From Bacillus andreraoultii (GTDB lineage: Bacteria; Bacillota; Bacilli; Bacillales; Caldibacillaceae), in assembly GCF_001244735.1 (NCBI RefSeq), contig NZ_LN868937.1:2006729-2070728 (forward strand): DNA of 64,000 nucleotides. The letters run 5' to 3'. Numbering within the stretch: position 1 is the first letter of the stretch; each line of letters starts with the position of its first letter. Shown here one piece after another: positions 8,800 through 17,383 of this stretch. The position numbers were made by a program, and so were the translations under genes. The notes below the pieces were generated by a model. The model saw only the letters and a program-made list of their open reading frames with translations, was not told where the DNA came from and did not search any database.

Positions 8800-9060
8800 T
8801 TAGTACCAATATCCTGACCCACCATGGCCTGTTCCATAACCGTAAGTCGGACCTGTTCCATACCAGCCACCCTGATGTTGTGGATAACCGTATCCCCAAT
8901 TCATTGGATATGGATTATATCCATGGTGATGATGGCCATAAAATCCGTGTCCATACCCAGGTCCATGCCCAAAATGACCGTGGTGTTGACCACCATACCA
9001 GCCACCATACTGTTGCCTTGCTAATTCTTCTTCACTGTAAGGGTTAAAAAACTGATTCAT
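8800..9060 (-). CDS. Gly/His/Tyr-rich small protein, probable spore surface protein
   Basis: 86 residues. The N-terminus MNQFFNPYSEEELARQQ is ordinary and charged; the rest is low-complexity Gly, His, Tyr and Trp (GHFGHGPGYGHGFYGHHHHG and similar). No catalytic domain is visible. Such compositions occur in Bacillus spore coat and crust proteins and may bind metal. GAGGAGG precedes ATG 9060; an ATG at 9084 overlaps that site. It has its own terminator. The function as coat protein is inferred from composition only. Confidence 0.7.
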   Translation of the reverse strand: MNQFFNPYSEEELARQQYGGWYGGQHHGHFGHGPGYGHGFYGHHHHGYNPYPMNWGYGYPQHQGGWYGTGPTYGYGTGHGGSGYWY

Positions 9061-9148
9061 TATTCCATACCTCCTCATTATCAATACACCATATGAATAT
9101 GAAAAATACCGTTTATAGGTGCTTGGCTTAGAGGAAATGGGTGTTTAC

Positions 9149-9709
9149 CTAAAGATTTTCCGGATGACAAAAACAAGTTAAAATATGATCATTGACAAGA
9201 CCGACTGCTTGCATATAGGAATAAATAATGGTTGGACCAACAAAAGTAAATCCACGTTTTTTTAGATCCTTACTAATTTTCATACTAAGTTTTGTTTGTG
9301 TGGGTACTTCTATATTCATTTTCCAATGATTGATAATAGGCTCGCCATCAACAAAATTCCATAAATAGTTTGAAAAAGATTCAAACTCATTTTGAATTTT
9401 CGTCATTTGTCTTGCATTGTTAATAGTAGATCTAATCTTTTTCTCATTACGAATAATCCCTTTATTCAGTAATAAAGCTTGAACCTTGTTTTCATCATAA
9501 CAAGCTACTTTTTCAATATGGAAGGAATCAAATGCGTTACGGTACTGTTCTCTTTTATTCAATATCGTTATCCAACTGAGACCTGCTTGAGCCCCTTCCA
9601 ATGTCAACATTTCAAAGAGCATTCGATCATCGTATACTGGCTGACCCCACTCATGATCATGATATTCGATATAAAGTGGATCTTCTGTAACCCAATTACA
9701 ACGCATCAT
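9149..9709 (-). CDS. tag: DNA-3-methyladenine glycosylase I
   Basis: 186-residue base-excision repair enzyme that removes 3-methyladenine. The Tag signature is complete: MRCNWV with Cys4, YHDHEWG with His17, DDRMLFEMLTLEGAQAGLSW with the catalytic Glu, and the C-terminal HILTCFC with His175 and Cys179 closing the zinc site. AAGGAG precedes the ATG. It lies just downstream of a hotdog thioesterase gene on the same strand, separated by about 40 nt. Confidence 0.95.
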   Translation of the reverse strand: MMRCNWVTEDPLYIEYHDHEWGQPVYDDRMLFEMLTLEGAQAGLSWITILNKREQYRNAFDSFHIEKVACYDENKVQALLLNKGIIRNEKKIRSTINNARQMTKIQNEFESFSNYLWNFVDGEPIINHWKMNIEVPTQTKLSMKISKDLKKRGFTFVGPTIIYSYMQAVGLVNDHILTCFCHPENL

Positions 9710-9750
9710 ACATTTCTCCTTACATAAACCCGATATAGATAGAAAAAGTT

Positions 9751-10254
9751 TTACTTTGAAAAGAATTTAATAAGTTCTTTACTTTGAAATCTTCTTGTTT
9801 TTCGGTATCTCGCTCGTTCTTCACCAGTCTCAAATAACCATTGCTCTTCATCTGTTTCCGGGATAATTTTAGGTACTGGCATTGGTTTTCCCTCTTCGTT
9901 TAAAGAAACAAATGTAAGAAAAGAAAGGGCTGCAAGCGAACTCTCACCTGTTTTTAAATCTTCTGATGTCACTTTTACCAAAACTTCCATTGAAGAGGTT
10001 CCAGTCCATGTAACCATTGCTTGTAACGTAACGGCATCTCCTTGTCGAATCGGTTTAATAAAGTCTACAGAGTCGATAGAAGCTGTTACGACAGCCGTTC
10101 GACATAATCGCAGTGCAGAAATTGACGCAATATCATCTATGTATGAAAGTAATTTTCCTCCAAATAAAGTCCCATGCATATTTGTGTCTTGTGGGAAAAC
10201 GAGAGCAGTTTTTACCGAAATGGTTTCTTTCATTAAAACTTCCTGCTTATGCAT
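9751..10254 (-). CDS. Acyl-CoA thioesterase, hotdog fold (YkhA type)
   Basis: 167-residue cytosolic thioesterase that hydrolyses acyl-CoA. The family motif is present: FPQDTNMHGTLFGGKLLSYID with the catalytic Asn and Asp region at about residues 20-40, followed by DSVDFIKPIRQGDAV. The C-terminal tail is basic. Start ATG 10254 has AGAGGTGA upstream; an internal ATG (MKET) is a weaker alternative. The nearest B. subtilis relative by pattern is YkhA. Confidence 0.9.
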   Translation of the reverse strand: MHKQEVLMKETISVKTALVFPQDTNMHGTLFGGKLLSYIDDIASISALRLCRTAVVTASIDSVDFIKPIRQGDAVTLQAMVTWTGTSSMEVLVKVTSEDLKTGESSLAALSFLTFVSLNEEGKPMPVPKIIPETDEEQWLFETGEERARYRKTRRFQSKELIKFFSK

Positions 10255-10310
10255 TTATTTCACCTCTACTGAATTATAACAAACAACCTATCGTAGACGA
10301 AAGAAATTTT

Positions 10311-10346
10311 AAAGGAAGGCACCTAAATATAGGTAACCTTCCTTTT
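10311..10346 (-). terminator. Terminator of YjcZ-type gene
   Basis: AAGGAAGG/CCTTCCTT outer stem with an inner ACCT/AGGT pairing, with T-rich sequence on the minus strand. Confidence 0.7.
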
Positions 10347-10361
10347 AGCTATCCTAGATTA

Positions 10362-10472
10362 TTAACCTACATAAGAAGAGCCAACAATAATCAATAGGAT
10401 AAAGAGAATAACAATTAGAAAGAAACCAGAGTGGTATCCTGAACCTCCACCGCTATGACCGTAGTTACTCAA
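10362..10472 (-). CDS. YjcZ-family sporulation peptide
   Basis: A 36-codon gene starting with TTG, preceded by AAAGGAGGTG with 7-nt spacing. The N-terminus is MSNYGHSGGGSGYHSG and then comes a single hydrophobic segment (FFLIVILFILLIIVG), ending SSYVG. This Gly-rich head plus one membrane helix is the hallmark of YjcZ-type sporulation proteins of Bacillus. Terminator at 10311-10346. Too short to be found by length filters. Confidence 0.88.
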   Translation of the reverse strand: MSNYGHSGGGSGYHSGFFLIVILFILLIIVGSSYVG

Positions 10473-10636
10473 TGACAGCACCTCCTTTCTCTTACACTAA
10501 TACAATATGCAAGCGAAAGGAAACGGACAAGGCTTGCTCCCTAAATTATTTAAAATAGATGAATAACGAAATTCATGCTAAACTATTATCATACAAATAA
10601 GCTACAACTTTTATAAACGCAAAGGAGTTTTCTTAC

Positions 10637-11728
10637 ATGGATTGGCAAGTATTGCTTGATAACGATTCGTTAATATCCACATTAACAGCAGTCGGTATAT
10701 TTCTTCTCTTTCTAGTTTTTCGGAAGTTATTTAGTAAATATGTCTTTAAGTTCATTTTAAAAATAACAAAAAAGACTCCGACAGATTTTCTCACTTTCGT
10801 ATGGCTTTCATTTGAAAAACCTTTACGGTGGTTATTCGTTGTTATAGGGATTTATGTAGCAGCACATTATTTTCCTTATATTAATCCAAAAAATCCGTTG
10901 TTTTTAGATATTTACCGATCATCGATTATTATTTTAATTACTTGGGGATTAATCAATGTGTCTTCAACATCATCTGCATTATTTCACAAGTTAAATAACC
11001 GAATGAATTTAGAAATCGACCAAATCTTAATCCCATTTTTATCGAAGGCTTTAAGATTTATTATTATTTTAATTAGTTTCAGTGTGATACTACAAGAATT
11101 TGACTATAGTATTAGTGGTTTAGTAGCAGGGCTAGGGATCGGGGGATTAGCAATTTCTTTAGCCGCCCAAGATGTAATAAAAAACTTTCTTGGTGGTGTT
11201 GTCATTATTTTCGAAAAGCCCTTTTCCATTGGAGATTATGTATCGACGTCCAATGTTGAAGGAACAGTAGAAGATATCACTTTTCGAAGTACAATCATTC
11301 GAACAGATAATCAAGCACTCGTAACCGTTCCTAACTCTATATTAGCTTCATCAAACATTACGAACTTTAGTAAAGTGGAAAGAAAAAAAGTAGAGTTTCG
11401 ATTAGGAATTGCAACGAATACGTCTAGTGAAAAACTAGAACATGCGATTCATCGTTTACAAGACTATATTAAAAATAAAGAAGCTGTTCAATCAGATACG
11501 GTAGTTGTCACATTAGATAAACTATCTGAAACAAGTTTAGAATTACTATTTAGTTACTTTGTAAGTACAACGGTATCAAAGGAATTTTTAGCAATTAAAG
11601 AAGATATTAATTTAAAGGTAATGGAAATCTTACGAGAAGAAAATATTGAAGTTGCTTCCCCTATCCAAAAGTTTTATGTAATGGAACATGAAGATGAAGT
11701 AAAAACTGAACAGAAAGCCGCTCAATGA
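10637..11728 (+). CDS. MscS-family mechanosensitive ion channel
   Basis: 363-residue small-conductance mechanosensitive channel for relief of hypo-osmotic shock. About four N-terminal hydrophobic segments precede the pore helix GLGIGGLAISLAAQDVIKNF, followed by the beta domain (FEKPFSIGDYVSTSNVEGTVEDITFRST) and a mixed C-terminal domain. GGAG lies 11 nt before the ATG. It is the only long plus-strand gene in this part. An IS1182-type element is inserted 30 bp after its stop codon, and the transposase frame runs antisense into the last 68 bp of this gene. Confidence 0.92.
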   Translation: MDWQVLLDNDSLISTLTAVGIFLLFLVFRKLFSKYVFKFILKITKKTPTDFLTFVWLSFEKPLRWLFVVIGIYVAAHYFPYINPKNPLFLDIYRSSIIILITWGLINVSSTSSALFHKLNNRMNLEIDQILIPFLSKALRFIIILISFSVILQEFDYSISGLVAGLGIGGLAISLAAQDVIKNFLGGVVIIFEKPFSIGDYVSTSNVEGTVEDITFRSTIIRTDNQALVTVPNSILASSNITNFSKVERKKVEFRLGIATNTSSEKLEHAIHRLQDYIKNKEAVQSDTVVVTLDKLSETSLELLFSYFVSTTVSKEFLAIKEDINLKVMEILREENIEVASPIQKFYVMEHEDEVKTEQKAAQ

Positions 11729-13436
11729 CAAAAATCAAATTTAGATTAGAACTAAATAGAGGCTGGGACATAACTAGCCAAAAGTAGTATATAAAAAGGT
11801 TCCAGGCAATAAAAAATTTGCTTGGAACCTTTTTTTGTGGGGTTTTTCCATTTCTCGTCACTATTTTACCGCTGATGGCGGTGACTTTTCTCATATTCAC
11901 CGCCATCAACGCAAAGGCTAATTCATTTTTCACTTTCTGTTTTCCTCTGACGGAAAAACGAGTGAAACCTAAATTAGCCTTCAGAAAACCGAACGCTGGT
12001 TCTACATCAATTTTACGTTTTCCGTAAATTTCACCAGTTTTCTCGTCTGAAAGCTTCGTACGTACATATTCTTTTTGGGACTCCCACTTTTCATTTATGT
12101 AGACTTTTCGGTTGTTCCCTTCTTTTGCTTTCGTGCATAAATCGCGGAGTGGACAATCCGAACAGTCCTCACACTCGTACACTTTAAATTCACGGGTGAA
12201 TCCGTACCTGTCTGTTCGTTTGGAATGATGGCTAAATCGTACTTTCCGACCATTTGGGCACAGAAAAGTATCTTCGTCCTCATTATATTCCCAATTATCT
12301 ACATGAAAAGCGTTGTCCTTATGCTTCTTTTTCTTCTCCTTTCGATATTGATTGTATGTAATAAGTGGCGTTCGATTTCGATTCTCGATGATATCTTCAT
12401 AATTCTGTTCGCTACCATATCCTGCATCCGCGACAATGAATTCCGGAAGCTCGAAAAAGTTTTCTTCAATCGTGTCGAGAAAAGGAATTAAAGTGCGTGT
12501 ATCGGTCGGGTTTGGGAAAACATCGTAAGCGAGCACATATTGACCTTCCGTCGCAATTTGGACATTGTAACCAGCTTTCAATTGACCGTTCTTCATGTAG
12601 TCGTCCTTCATGCGCATAAACGTCGCATCTGGGTCCGTCTTTGAGTAACTATTGCGATCACCGAAAATCTCCATATCGTTTTGATACTTTTGTTTGCGAG
12701 TAATGTAATCCATCCATTGCTTCCGAGATTGTATGGGTAATTTGCGTTCGGAACGGAGCTTTTTCCGTTCACTCCCAACTTCAGATACTTCAATCTTTTT
12801 ATTATATTCCTCGATTTTCTCGTCTAACTTTTCGACTACTTCTTCCATTTCTTTGACGGAAAGTTCCTCTTCCTTTTCTCGCTCTATTGCTGGGATGATC
12901 TCCTTCTCTAGCAGCTCATCATACAGTTGATTGGACTTTTCAATTAGCTTATCACTATATCTTTCAATGGACTTCCGCCATACAAAGGTGAACTTATTTG
13001 CGTTTGCTTCAATTTTTGTACCATCAATAAAAATGGCTTCCTCTTCAATCAATTCCTTTTCCACGAGCTGATTTCGGAACTGGACAAAGCATTCACGTAG
13101 GATGTTTTCAATGAGTGGATTAGAACGGAAGCGATTGATGGTGCGATAGCTAGGTTCATGTCCTTGAGCCAGCCACATCATGCGGATACTATCCTGTAAT
13201 AAAGCTTCTATTTTACGGCCGGAAAACACGGATTGCGTATATCCACACAAAATGACTTTCAACATCATACGAGGATGATACGCGGGACGGCCGGTTTGTC
13301 GTATGAAGTCCTCGAAAGCTTCTTCGGGAATACTCTCGACAAGATCATTGATCGCAAAAGCAATATCGTTTTCTTTCAACTTAATTTCTAAATTTAGCGG
13401 TAAAACTACTTGATTCATGTTATAATGTTTAAACAT
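11661..13436 (-). CDS. IS1182-family transposase, no stop inside the element
   Basis: 591-residue reading frame. The N-terminal DUF772-type domain (HPRMMLKVILCGYTQSVFSGR), DGTKIEANANKFTFVW, the central VADAGYGSEQNYE, and the C-terminal DDE-like part with FLKANLGFTRFSVRG identify an IS1182-type DDE transposase; CPNGRKV plus CEDCSDCPLRDLC is the Cys-rich insert. GGAGGTG precedes the ATG. Oddly, no stop codon occurs before the left terminal repeat, so the last 32 or so residues are encoded by host DNA and overlap mscS antisense. The core is intact, so it may be active. Confidence 0.9.
   Translation of the reverse strand: MFKHYNMNQVVLPLNLEIKLKENDIAFAINDLVESIPEEAFEDFIRQTGRPAYHPRMMLKVILCGYTQSVFSGRKIEALLQDSIRMMWLAQGHEPSYRTINRFRSNPLIENILRECFVQFRNQLVEKELIEEEAIFIDGTKIEANANKFTFVWRKSIERYSDKLIEKSNQLYDELLEKEIIPAIEREKEEELSVKEMEEVVEKLDEKIEEYNKKIEVSEVGSERKKLRSERKLPIQSRKQWMDYITRKQKYQNDMEIFGDRNSYSKTDPDATFMRMKDDYMKNGQLKAGYNVQIATEGQYVLAYDVFPNPTDTRTLIPFLDTIEENFFELPEFIVADAGYGSEQNYEDIIENRNRTPLITYNQYRKEKKKKHKDNAFHVDNWEYNEDEDTFLCPNGRKVRFSHHSKRTDRYGFTREFKVYECEDCSDCPLRDLCTKAKEGNNRKVYINEKWESQKEYVRTKLSDEKTGEIYGKRKIDVEPAFGFLKANLGFTRFSVRGKQKVKNELAFALMAVNMRKVTAISGKIVTRNGKTPQKKVPSKFFIAWNLFIYYFWLVMSQPLFSSNLNLIFVIERLSVQFLLHLHVPLHKTFG
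11793..11836 (-). terminator. Bidirectional hairpin at left IS end
   Basis: AAAAAGGTTCCAGGCA pairs with TTGCTTGGAACCTTTTT; T-runs on both strands. It would end transposase transcription and block read-in from mscS. Confidence 0.75.
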
Positions 13437-13517
13437 AAGGGCACCTCCAAAATTATTGTTTCGTCACTTTAATTTTATCAAAAGGTGCCCTTTTTGTTTA
13501 CTAGAATTGTGACAAAA

Positions 13518-13560
13518 AAGGCGTTGGGTCTACACTTTTTAGTGTAAGCTCCAACGCCTT
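13518..13560. terminator. Long inverted repeat upstream of transposase
   Basis: AAGGCGTTGG at 13518-13527 pairs with CCAACGCCTT at 13551-13560, with an inner TACACT/AGTGTA stem. It is inside the IS, before the transposase promoter region. It probably stops read-in from outside and keeps transposase expression low. Confidence 0.65.
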
Positions 13561-13600
13561 AATTTTTATTTTACTGGAGTTTTGTCCCAGTCTCAATTAA

Positions 13601-14146
13601 TTAGTTTGGTTTTCCTATCTCATCAAAAGGGTAAAATCGAAATTTCACTTCTCCAACAACTTGGTCAAATGAAATAAACCCAAAACGTCGACTATCACGA
13701 CTTACTAAGCGATTATCGCCTAAGACAAACAAAGAATTTTTTGGAACAACAGTTTCCCCAGTTAGATCTTTTAATGTAAAATCTTCGGTAATTTTACTAG
13801 TTCTATGTTCAGCTTTCATACTTTTCAAATATGGTTCGTCATAAATTTTACCGTTAATATATAAATTGTCATTTTTCATTTCAATTTTATCCCCGGGTAA
13901 ACCTATGACACGTTTTATGTATTGCTCATCTGAATTAGGCGCATTCAGTACAATCACATCAAAACGTTCAATTTCTGAATTTTTTCCGATAATAATCCGG
14001 TCATGACTAGAAAATGTTGGTTCCATCGATTCACCATATACCGTTGATGGAACAAATAAAAATTTCCGACATAAAAAGACAACAACAAGAGCTATTAATA
14101 TTGATTTTATCCATGATAGTAACTCGTCTGACACGCGGTTGTCCAC
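13601..14146 (-). CDS. lepB: Type I signal peptidase
   Basis: 181-residue membrane protease (Sip type) that cleaves secretory signal peptides. One N-terminal membrane helix (WIKSILIALVVVFLCRKFLF) is followed by box B with the nucleophile (GESMEPT, Ser40), box D with the general base (YIKRVIGLPGD, Lys78) and box E (GDNRLVSRDSRRFG). The GTG start follows AGGAGGG. Its stop codon lies 6 bp from the IS1182 end, so the native terminator may have been separated from the gene. Confidence 0.95.
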   Translation of the reverse strand: MDNRVSDELLSWIKSILIALVVVFLCRKFLFVPSTVYGESMEPTFSSHDRIIIGKNSEIERFDVIVLNAPNSDEQYIKRVIGLPGDKIEMKNDNLYINGKIYDEPYLKSMKAEHRTSKITEDFTLKDLTGETVVPKNSLFVLGDNRLVSRDSRRFGFISFDQVVGEVKFRFYPFDEIGKPN

Positions 14147-14218
14147 TAGAAATCCCTCCTTTTACAGTAAGTTTACGAATTAAAAAAATATGTATAGAAA
14201 AGGGGATACCCCCTCCCT

Positions 14219-15316
14219 TTATGAATTATTTTTTTGTGCCATTCCCTTTATTTCATTATTAATTGTATCACGAATTTGATTAACGATTGTAAAATCCATT
14301 GCCTCTATATAGATTTCTTCAAGTTGATCACGGATTTCTTTCGTTTTCGCCAAATGTTGAATCCCTTCATTCATTTTTTCTTTATATTTTTTTGTTGTTT
14401 CACGTATTCGATTGGCATATTTTTCATCTGTGCCCGTTGCTACCGTTTCTTTATATAAATCAATAATGTAGTCTTTTTCTCTTGTTGGGAAGTATTCATG
14501 GGGTGCTGTGCTGTCAAATATTGCAAAATTCAACTCGCGAATAACAACCATATCTAAGCTATCCGGGTCAAAACCACAATGATAGACTTCAATATCATAT
14601 CCGTTATGTTTTGCTACTTCAACAATTTTTTTTAACATGGTCGATTTTCCCGTACCAGCACGACCTTTTATAAAATAACGTATTTCTAAGCTTTCTGTAA
14701 TACTTTCCACAAAGTCAACTGGACCAATGGGTGTGCTTGCACCTAAAAACCTGTGCTTCGTCATACCTCTTCCTTGCTTTGACGGATATTGGATTAATTT
14801 TTGAATCCACTCACTTGTTAACTTATTTGCACGGTTAAAATCCATTTGACTTATATAAATTTCTTCCAATTTGTCATGTTCCTTTAATCCTTCACGGAAT
14901 GAACGATAAGCAGTTTGAAATCCCTTACTGACCTTTTTCGTCAAATCGATTATTTCCTCTTTTCGTTTTAACAGTTGCTCCCGATTCCAAGCTACTCCTA
15001 AATCAACATACTCTTCAACTACACCTGGATATTGTGGTTCAAGAGCATGGGGATTCGTCCCATCGACAATACCAATTTTCAATTCAGTAATGATGAAAGC
15101 ATCTAATGACTTAGCATCGGAGGAACAATGAATCCACTCAAGATCGTACCCTTTGTCACGCCACTCATTTCCAATTGACTTAATCATTGTGGATTTTCCC
15201 GTACCCGGTCCTCCTTTAAGTATAAATAACCGCTCTAAATCTTGAAAATTCGATTCAAAAAAATGAACAAAACCTTTTGCAGTATTTCCTCCAGCATAGT
15301 AATTTATTTCTTTCAA
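14219..15316 (-). CDS. Tandem P-loop ATPase of unknown function (PRK06851 type)
   Basis: 365 residues made of two similar halves, each with a Walker A loop: GGPGTGKST near residue 35 and GRAGTGKST near residue 220. After each P-loop comes a matching stretch (DLEWIHCSSDAKSLDAFIITELKIGIVDGTNPH versus DIEVYHCGFDPDSLDMVVIRELNFAIFDSTAPH, quoted here only to show the internal duplication in parts), and each half ends in a charged helical region. This fits a duplicated kinase-like NTPase family seen in Firmicutes with no assigned substrate. Spaced 118 nt from pantothenate kinase gene. I do not assign a function. Confidence 0.75.
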   Translation of the reverse strand: MKEINYYAGGNTAKGFVHFFESNFQDLERLFILKGGPGTGKSTMIKSIGNEWRDKGYDLEWIHCSSDAKSLDAFIITELKIGIVDGTNPHALEPQYPGVVEEYVDLGVAWNREQLLKRKEEIIDLTKKVSKGFQTAYRSFREGLKEHDKLEEIYISQMDFNRANKLTSEWIQKLIQYPSKQGRGMTKHRFLGASTPIGPVDFVESITESLEIRYFIKGRAGTGKSTMLKKIVEVAKHNGYDIEVYHCGFDPDSLDMVVIRELNFAIFDSTAPHEYFPTREKDYIIDLYKETVATGTDEKYANRIRETTKKYKEKMNEGIQHLAKTKEIRDQLEEIYIEAMDFTIVNQIRDTINNEIKGMAQKNNS

Positions 15317-15443
15317 AATACCACTCCTCGAAAGGTGTTTTTGACTATCTATAAATACTTTAACGAAAGCAAAACAATGTATGATTATTATATGATTTAA
15401 AATTAAATAGGTGATGGCCTATATCCATTTTTATAACTAAAAG

Positions 15444-16247
15444 TTAATCATGAACATACGCACCTAATGCTCCACAATAGGCCCCTACTGTTGGAATGAT
15501 AACTTTAAAATTGGCCGTTTGACCAAACTGTATTAATTTTTGCTTTAATAAGCGATTCCCTTCCAATGTACTACCGACAAACATTAGTTTATCTATTTGT
15601 TTACTAATTGCTGCTTGGCTAGCAAGTAAAAAGCATGTTTCTGCAATCATTTGAATCGTACTTGCTAAATAATCATGATTCGTACCTTTATTGTTTAAAT
15701 GAGCTTTACCGAAATTTGATGCAGTTAACTCACCAATAAGAGGCGTATTTTCATGACCGTAAATATCTTGTACAAGTAGATCACTGTTCACACGATTTCC
15801 TTCCTCAGCTTTTTCAACTAATGAATAAAAATTGTTTTCCCCTGTTAACAAATATCCTAAGCCGATGAACGTCCCTCCACCAATCCCCGTACCTAATAAT
15901 CGTTCAAAAGACGACTGCATAATATGATATATCGATGTTCCCGTACCAATACTAATTAAAATATAGTCCCCCTGTACGTGATTTTCTTCTATCTGTAGTA
16001 AATAGCGCGATCCAGTCGCCATTGAGGTAAATTCATCTACTATCGTTGCATTCTTTATATAATTTTCCTTCAGTAAGACACTTATTCCACCGGTTATATT
16101 GACTTTTACTGACGGTGCAATAAATTGTAACCATTGACTTAATTTTTCTTTTTCATTTATAGAGTATTTTTTATAATGTAATTTTTCTCTTTCGCTATAA
16201 ACAATTTTTATTAAACTACCTCCAGCATCAATTCCAATTTTATCCAA
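15444..16247 (-). CDS. coaW: Type II pantothenate kinase
   Basis: 267-residue ATP-dependent kinase for the first step of CoA synthesis, of the staphylococcal/eukaryotic-like type. ASKHA-fold motifs are visible: GIDAGGSLIKIVY at the N-terminus (phosphate 1 loop), SIGTGTSIY, and GTGIGGGTFIGLGYLL. The C-terminus VGAYCGALGAYVHD is typical of CoaW. B. subtilis uses CoaA and CoaX instead, so this is a lineage difference. It is transcribed alone or with the ATPase gene downstream. Confidence 0.9.
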   Translation of the reverse strand: MDKIGIDAGGSLIKIVYSEREKLHYKKYSINEKEKLSQWLQFIAPSVKVNITGGISVLLKENYIKNATIVDEFTSMATGSRYLLQIEENHVQGDYILISIGTGTSIYHIMQSSFERLLGTGIGGGTFIGLGYLLTGENNFYSLVEKAEEGNRVNSDLLVQDIYGHENTPLIGELTASNFGKAHLNNKGTNHDYLASTIQMIAETCFLLASQAAISKQIDKLMFVGSTLEGNRLLKQKLIQFGQTANFKVIIPTVGAYCGALGAYVHD

Positions 16248-16497
16248 AATATTTACACCCCACGAACGTCTTAGTTAATAATAGTTTCAGAATTTAACTT
16301 ACTATGTTTTTTACTATTAAACCTTGTATTTATATCTATATAGATTTTCCTCTTGCTTGTTTCTTTTATTCATTGTTATAATATAAAAAATCTAAAAATA
16401 AGAAAATATAACTTTAATTATATTGTTCTTCTATTTCTTATAGTATAAAACAAAAGACTTGTTAGTTAAAAGTAGAAAATGAATAGGGGTGAAAACG

Positions 16498-16926
16498 ATG
16501 TTAGAGGGATGGTTTTTATGGTTTATTTTAATATGGATTATCATTCTTCCAACTTTACTTGGAATTGGTGGGTTTTTCATGTTTCGAAAATTTTTAAAAA
16601 AACTACCAAAAGAAGATGGAAAGTCCGATATGGATTGGGAAGTTTATTATGTTGAACAAACAAGACACTTATGGACAGATGAACAGTTATCTTTTCTAAA
16701 TGAGTTAGTCTCACCCGTTCCTGAACTGTTCCGAGATGTTGCACGGCAGAAAATTCAAGGGAAAATTGGAGAGCTTGCTTTAAAGGAAAATGTGAAGAAA
16801 ATAAATTTAGATTTAATTATTCGAGGATATATCATCGCAACACCAAAACGAGATCATAAATTTTTACGAAAAAAATTAGCTCAGTTAAACATCCAAACAG
16901 ATCAATTTGAACAATTATTTCTATAA
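16498..16926 (+). CDS. yneK: YneK-like protein (DUF2621)
   Basis: About 143 residues. An N-terminal membrane helix (GWFLWFILIWIIILPTLLGIGGFFMF) is followed by a soluble domain with WEVYYVEQTRHLWTDEQL and PRDHKFLRKKL-like basic C-terminus. It matches the small conserved Bacillus family DUF2621 by layout and by its position beside yneI and ccdA. AGGGGTGA precedes ATG 16498, so I prefer it to GTG 16489. Convergent to yneI with a shared terminator. Function unknown. Confidence 0.8.
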   Translation: MLEGWFLWFILIWIIILPTLLGIGGFFMFRKFLKKLPKEDGKSDMDWEVYYVEQTRHLWTDEQLSFLNELVSPVPELFRDVARQKIQGKIGELALKENVKKINLDLIIRGYIIATPKRDHKFLRKKLAQLNIQTDQFEQLFL

Positions 16927-16943
16927 TCATATTATTTTAATTT

Positions 16944-16977
16944 ATAAGGGGCTGATTTAATTGATCGCCCCTTTTTA
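16944..16977. terminator. Convergent terminator between yneK and yneI
   Basis: AAGGGGC/GCCCCTT stem with T-run on the plus strand; A-rich left flank may serve the minus strand less well. Confidence 0.8.
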
Positions 16978-16990
16978 TTCTTGTTTTAAA

Positions 16991-17353
16991 CTAAAACGAT
17001 ATATGTTTTTCAATTGCTTCAATAATCCTTGCTTCCTCAAAAGGTTTAACGATGAAATCTTTTGCACCAGCTTCGATTGCTTCTAACACCATCTTATGTT
17101 GTCCCATTGCTGAACACATAATCACATTTGCATCAGGATAGTCTTTTTTAATTTTTCTAACCGCTTCAATACCGTCCATATCAGGCATCGTGATATCCAT
17201 AAAGACTAAATCAGGTTTTAAAGTTGGGTACAATTCAACTGCTTCTTTCCCAGTTTGTGCTTCTCCAATTACTTCATGACCCGTTTTTTCAATCGCTTTT
17301 GCTATCGTCATTCTTAAAAACTTAGCATCATCTACAATTAGAATCTTACCCAT
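16991..17353 (-). CDS. yneI: CheY-like single-domain response regulator
   Basis: 120 residues consisting of one receiver domain: acidic pair in ILIVDDAKF, phospho-acceptor in DLVFMDITMPDMDG, Thr/Ser in MCSAMGQ and Lys in FIVKPFEE. There is no output domain. GGAGG precedes ATG 17353; the longer reading frame adds six residues without a site. It lies 30 nt after ccdA, in the same order as in B. subtilis (ccdA-yneI). Its partner is not known. Confidence 0.9.
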   Translation of the reverse strand: MGKILIVDDAKFLRMTIAKAIEKTGHEVIGEAQTGKEAVELYPTLKPDLVFMDITMPDMDGIEAVRKIKKDYPDANVIMCSAMGQHKMVLEAIEAGAKDFIVKPFEEARIIEAIEKHISF

Positions 17354-17383
17354 TATAAAGAAAACCTCCAAACTACAATAGTA

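Larger units (their letters stand above)
11759..13594 (-). mobile_element. IS1182-family insertion sequence
   Basis: About 1.84 kb bounded by imperfect 17-bp terminal inverted repeats: GAGGCTGGGACATAACT at 11759-11775 and its counterpart GAGACTGGGACAAAACT, read on the minus strand at 13578-13594. It lies between the convergent mscS and signal peptidase genes and ends 6 bp from the signal peptidase stop codon. I could not see a convincing target-site duplication. Confidence 0.85.

Noticed and set aside
8640..8870. 76-codon frame on the minus strand overlapping the Gly/His/Tyr-rich gene
   Set aside because: Shadow in another frame of the low-complexity gene plus its terminator; no ribosome-binding site.
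12225..12491. Plus-strand frame inside the transposase
   Set aside because: Antisense shadow of the IS1182 transposase; no ribosome-binding site or family match.
11729..13600. Target-site duplication around the IS1182 element
   Set aside because: Flanks ACTAAATA and AATTAATT do not match well enough to claim one.
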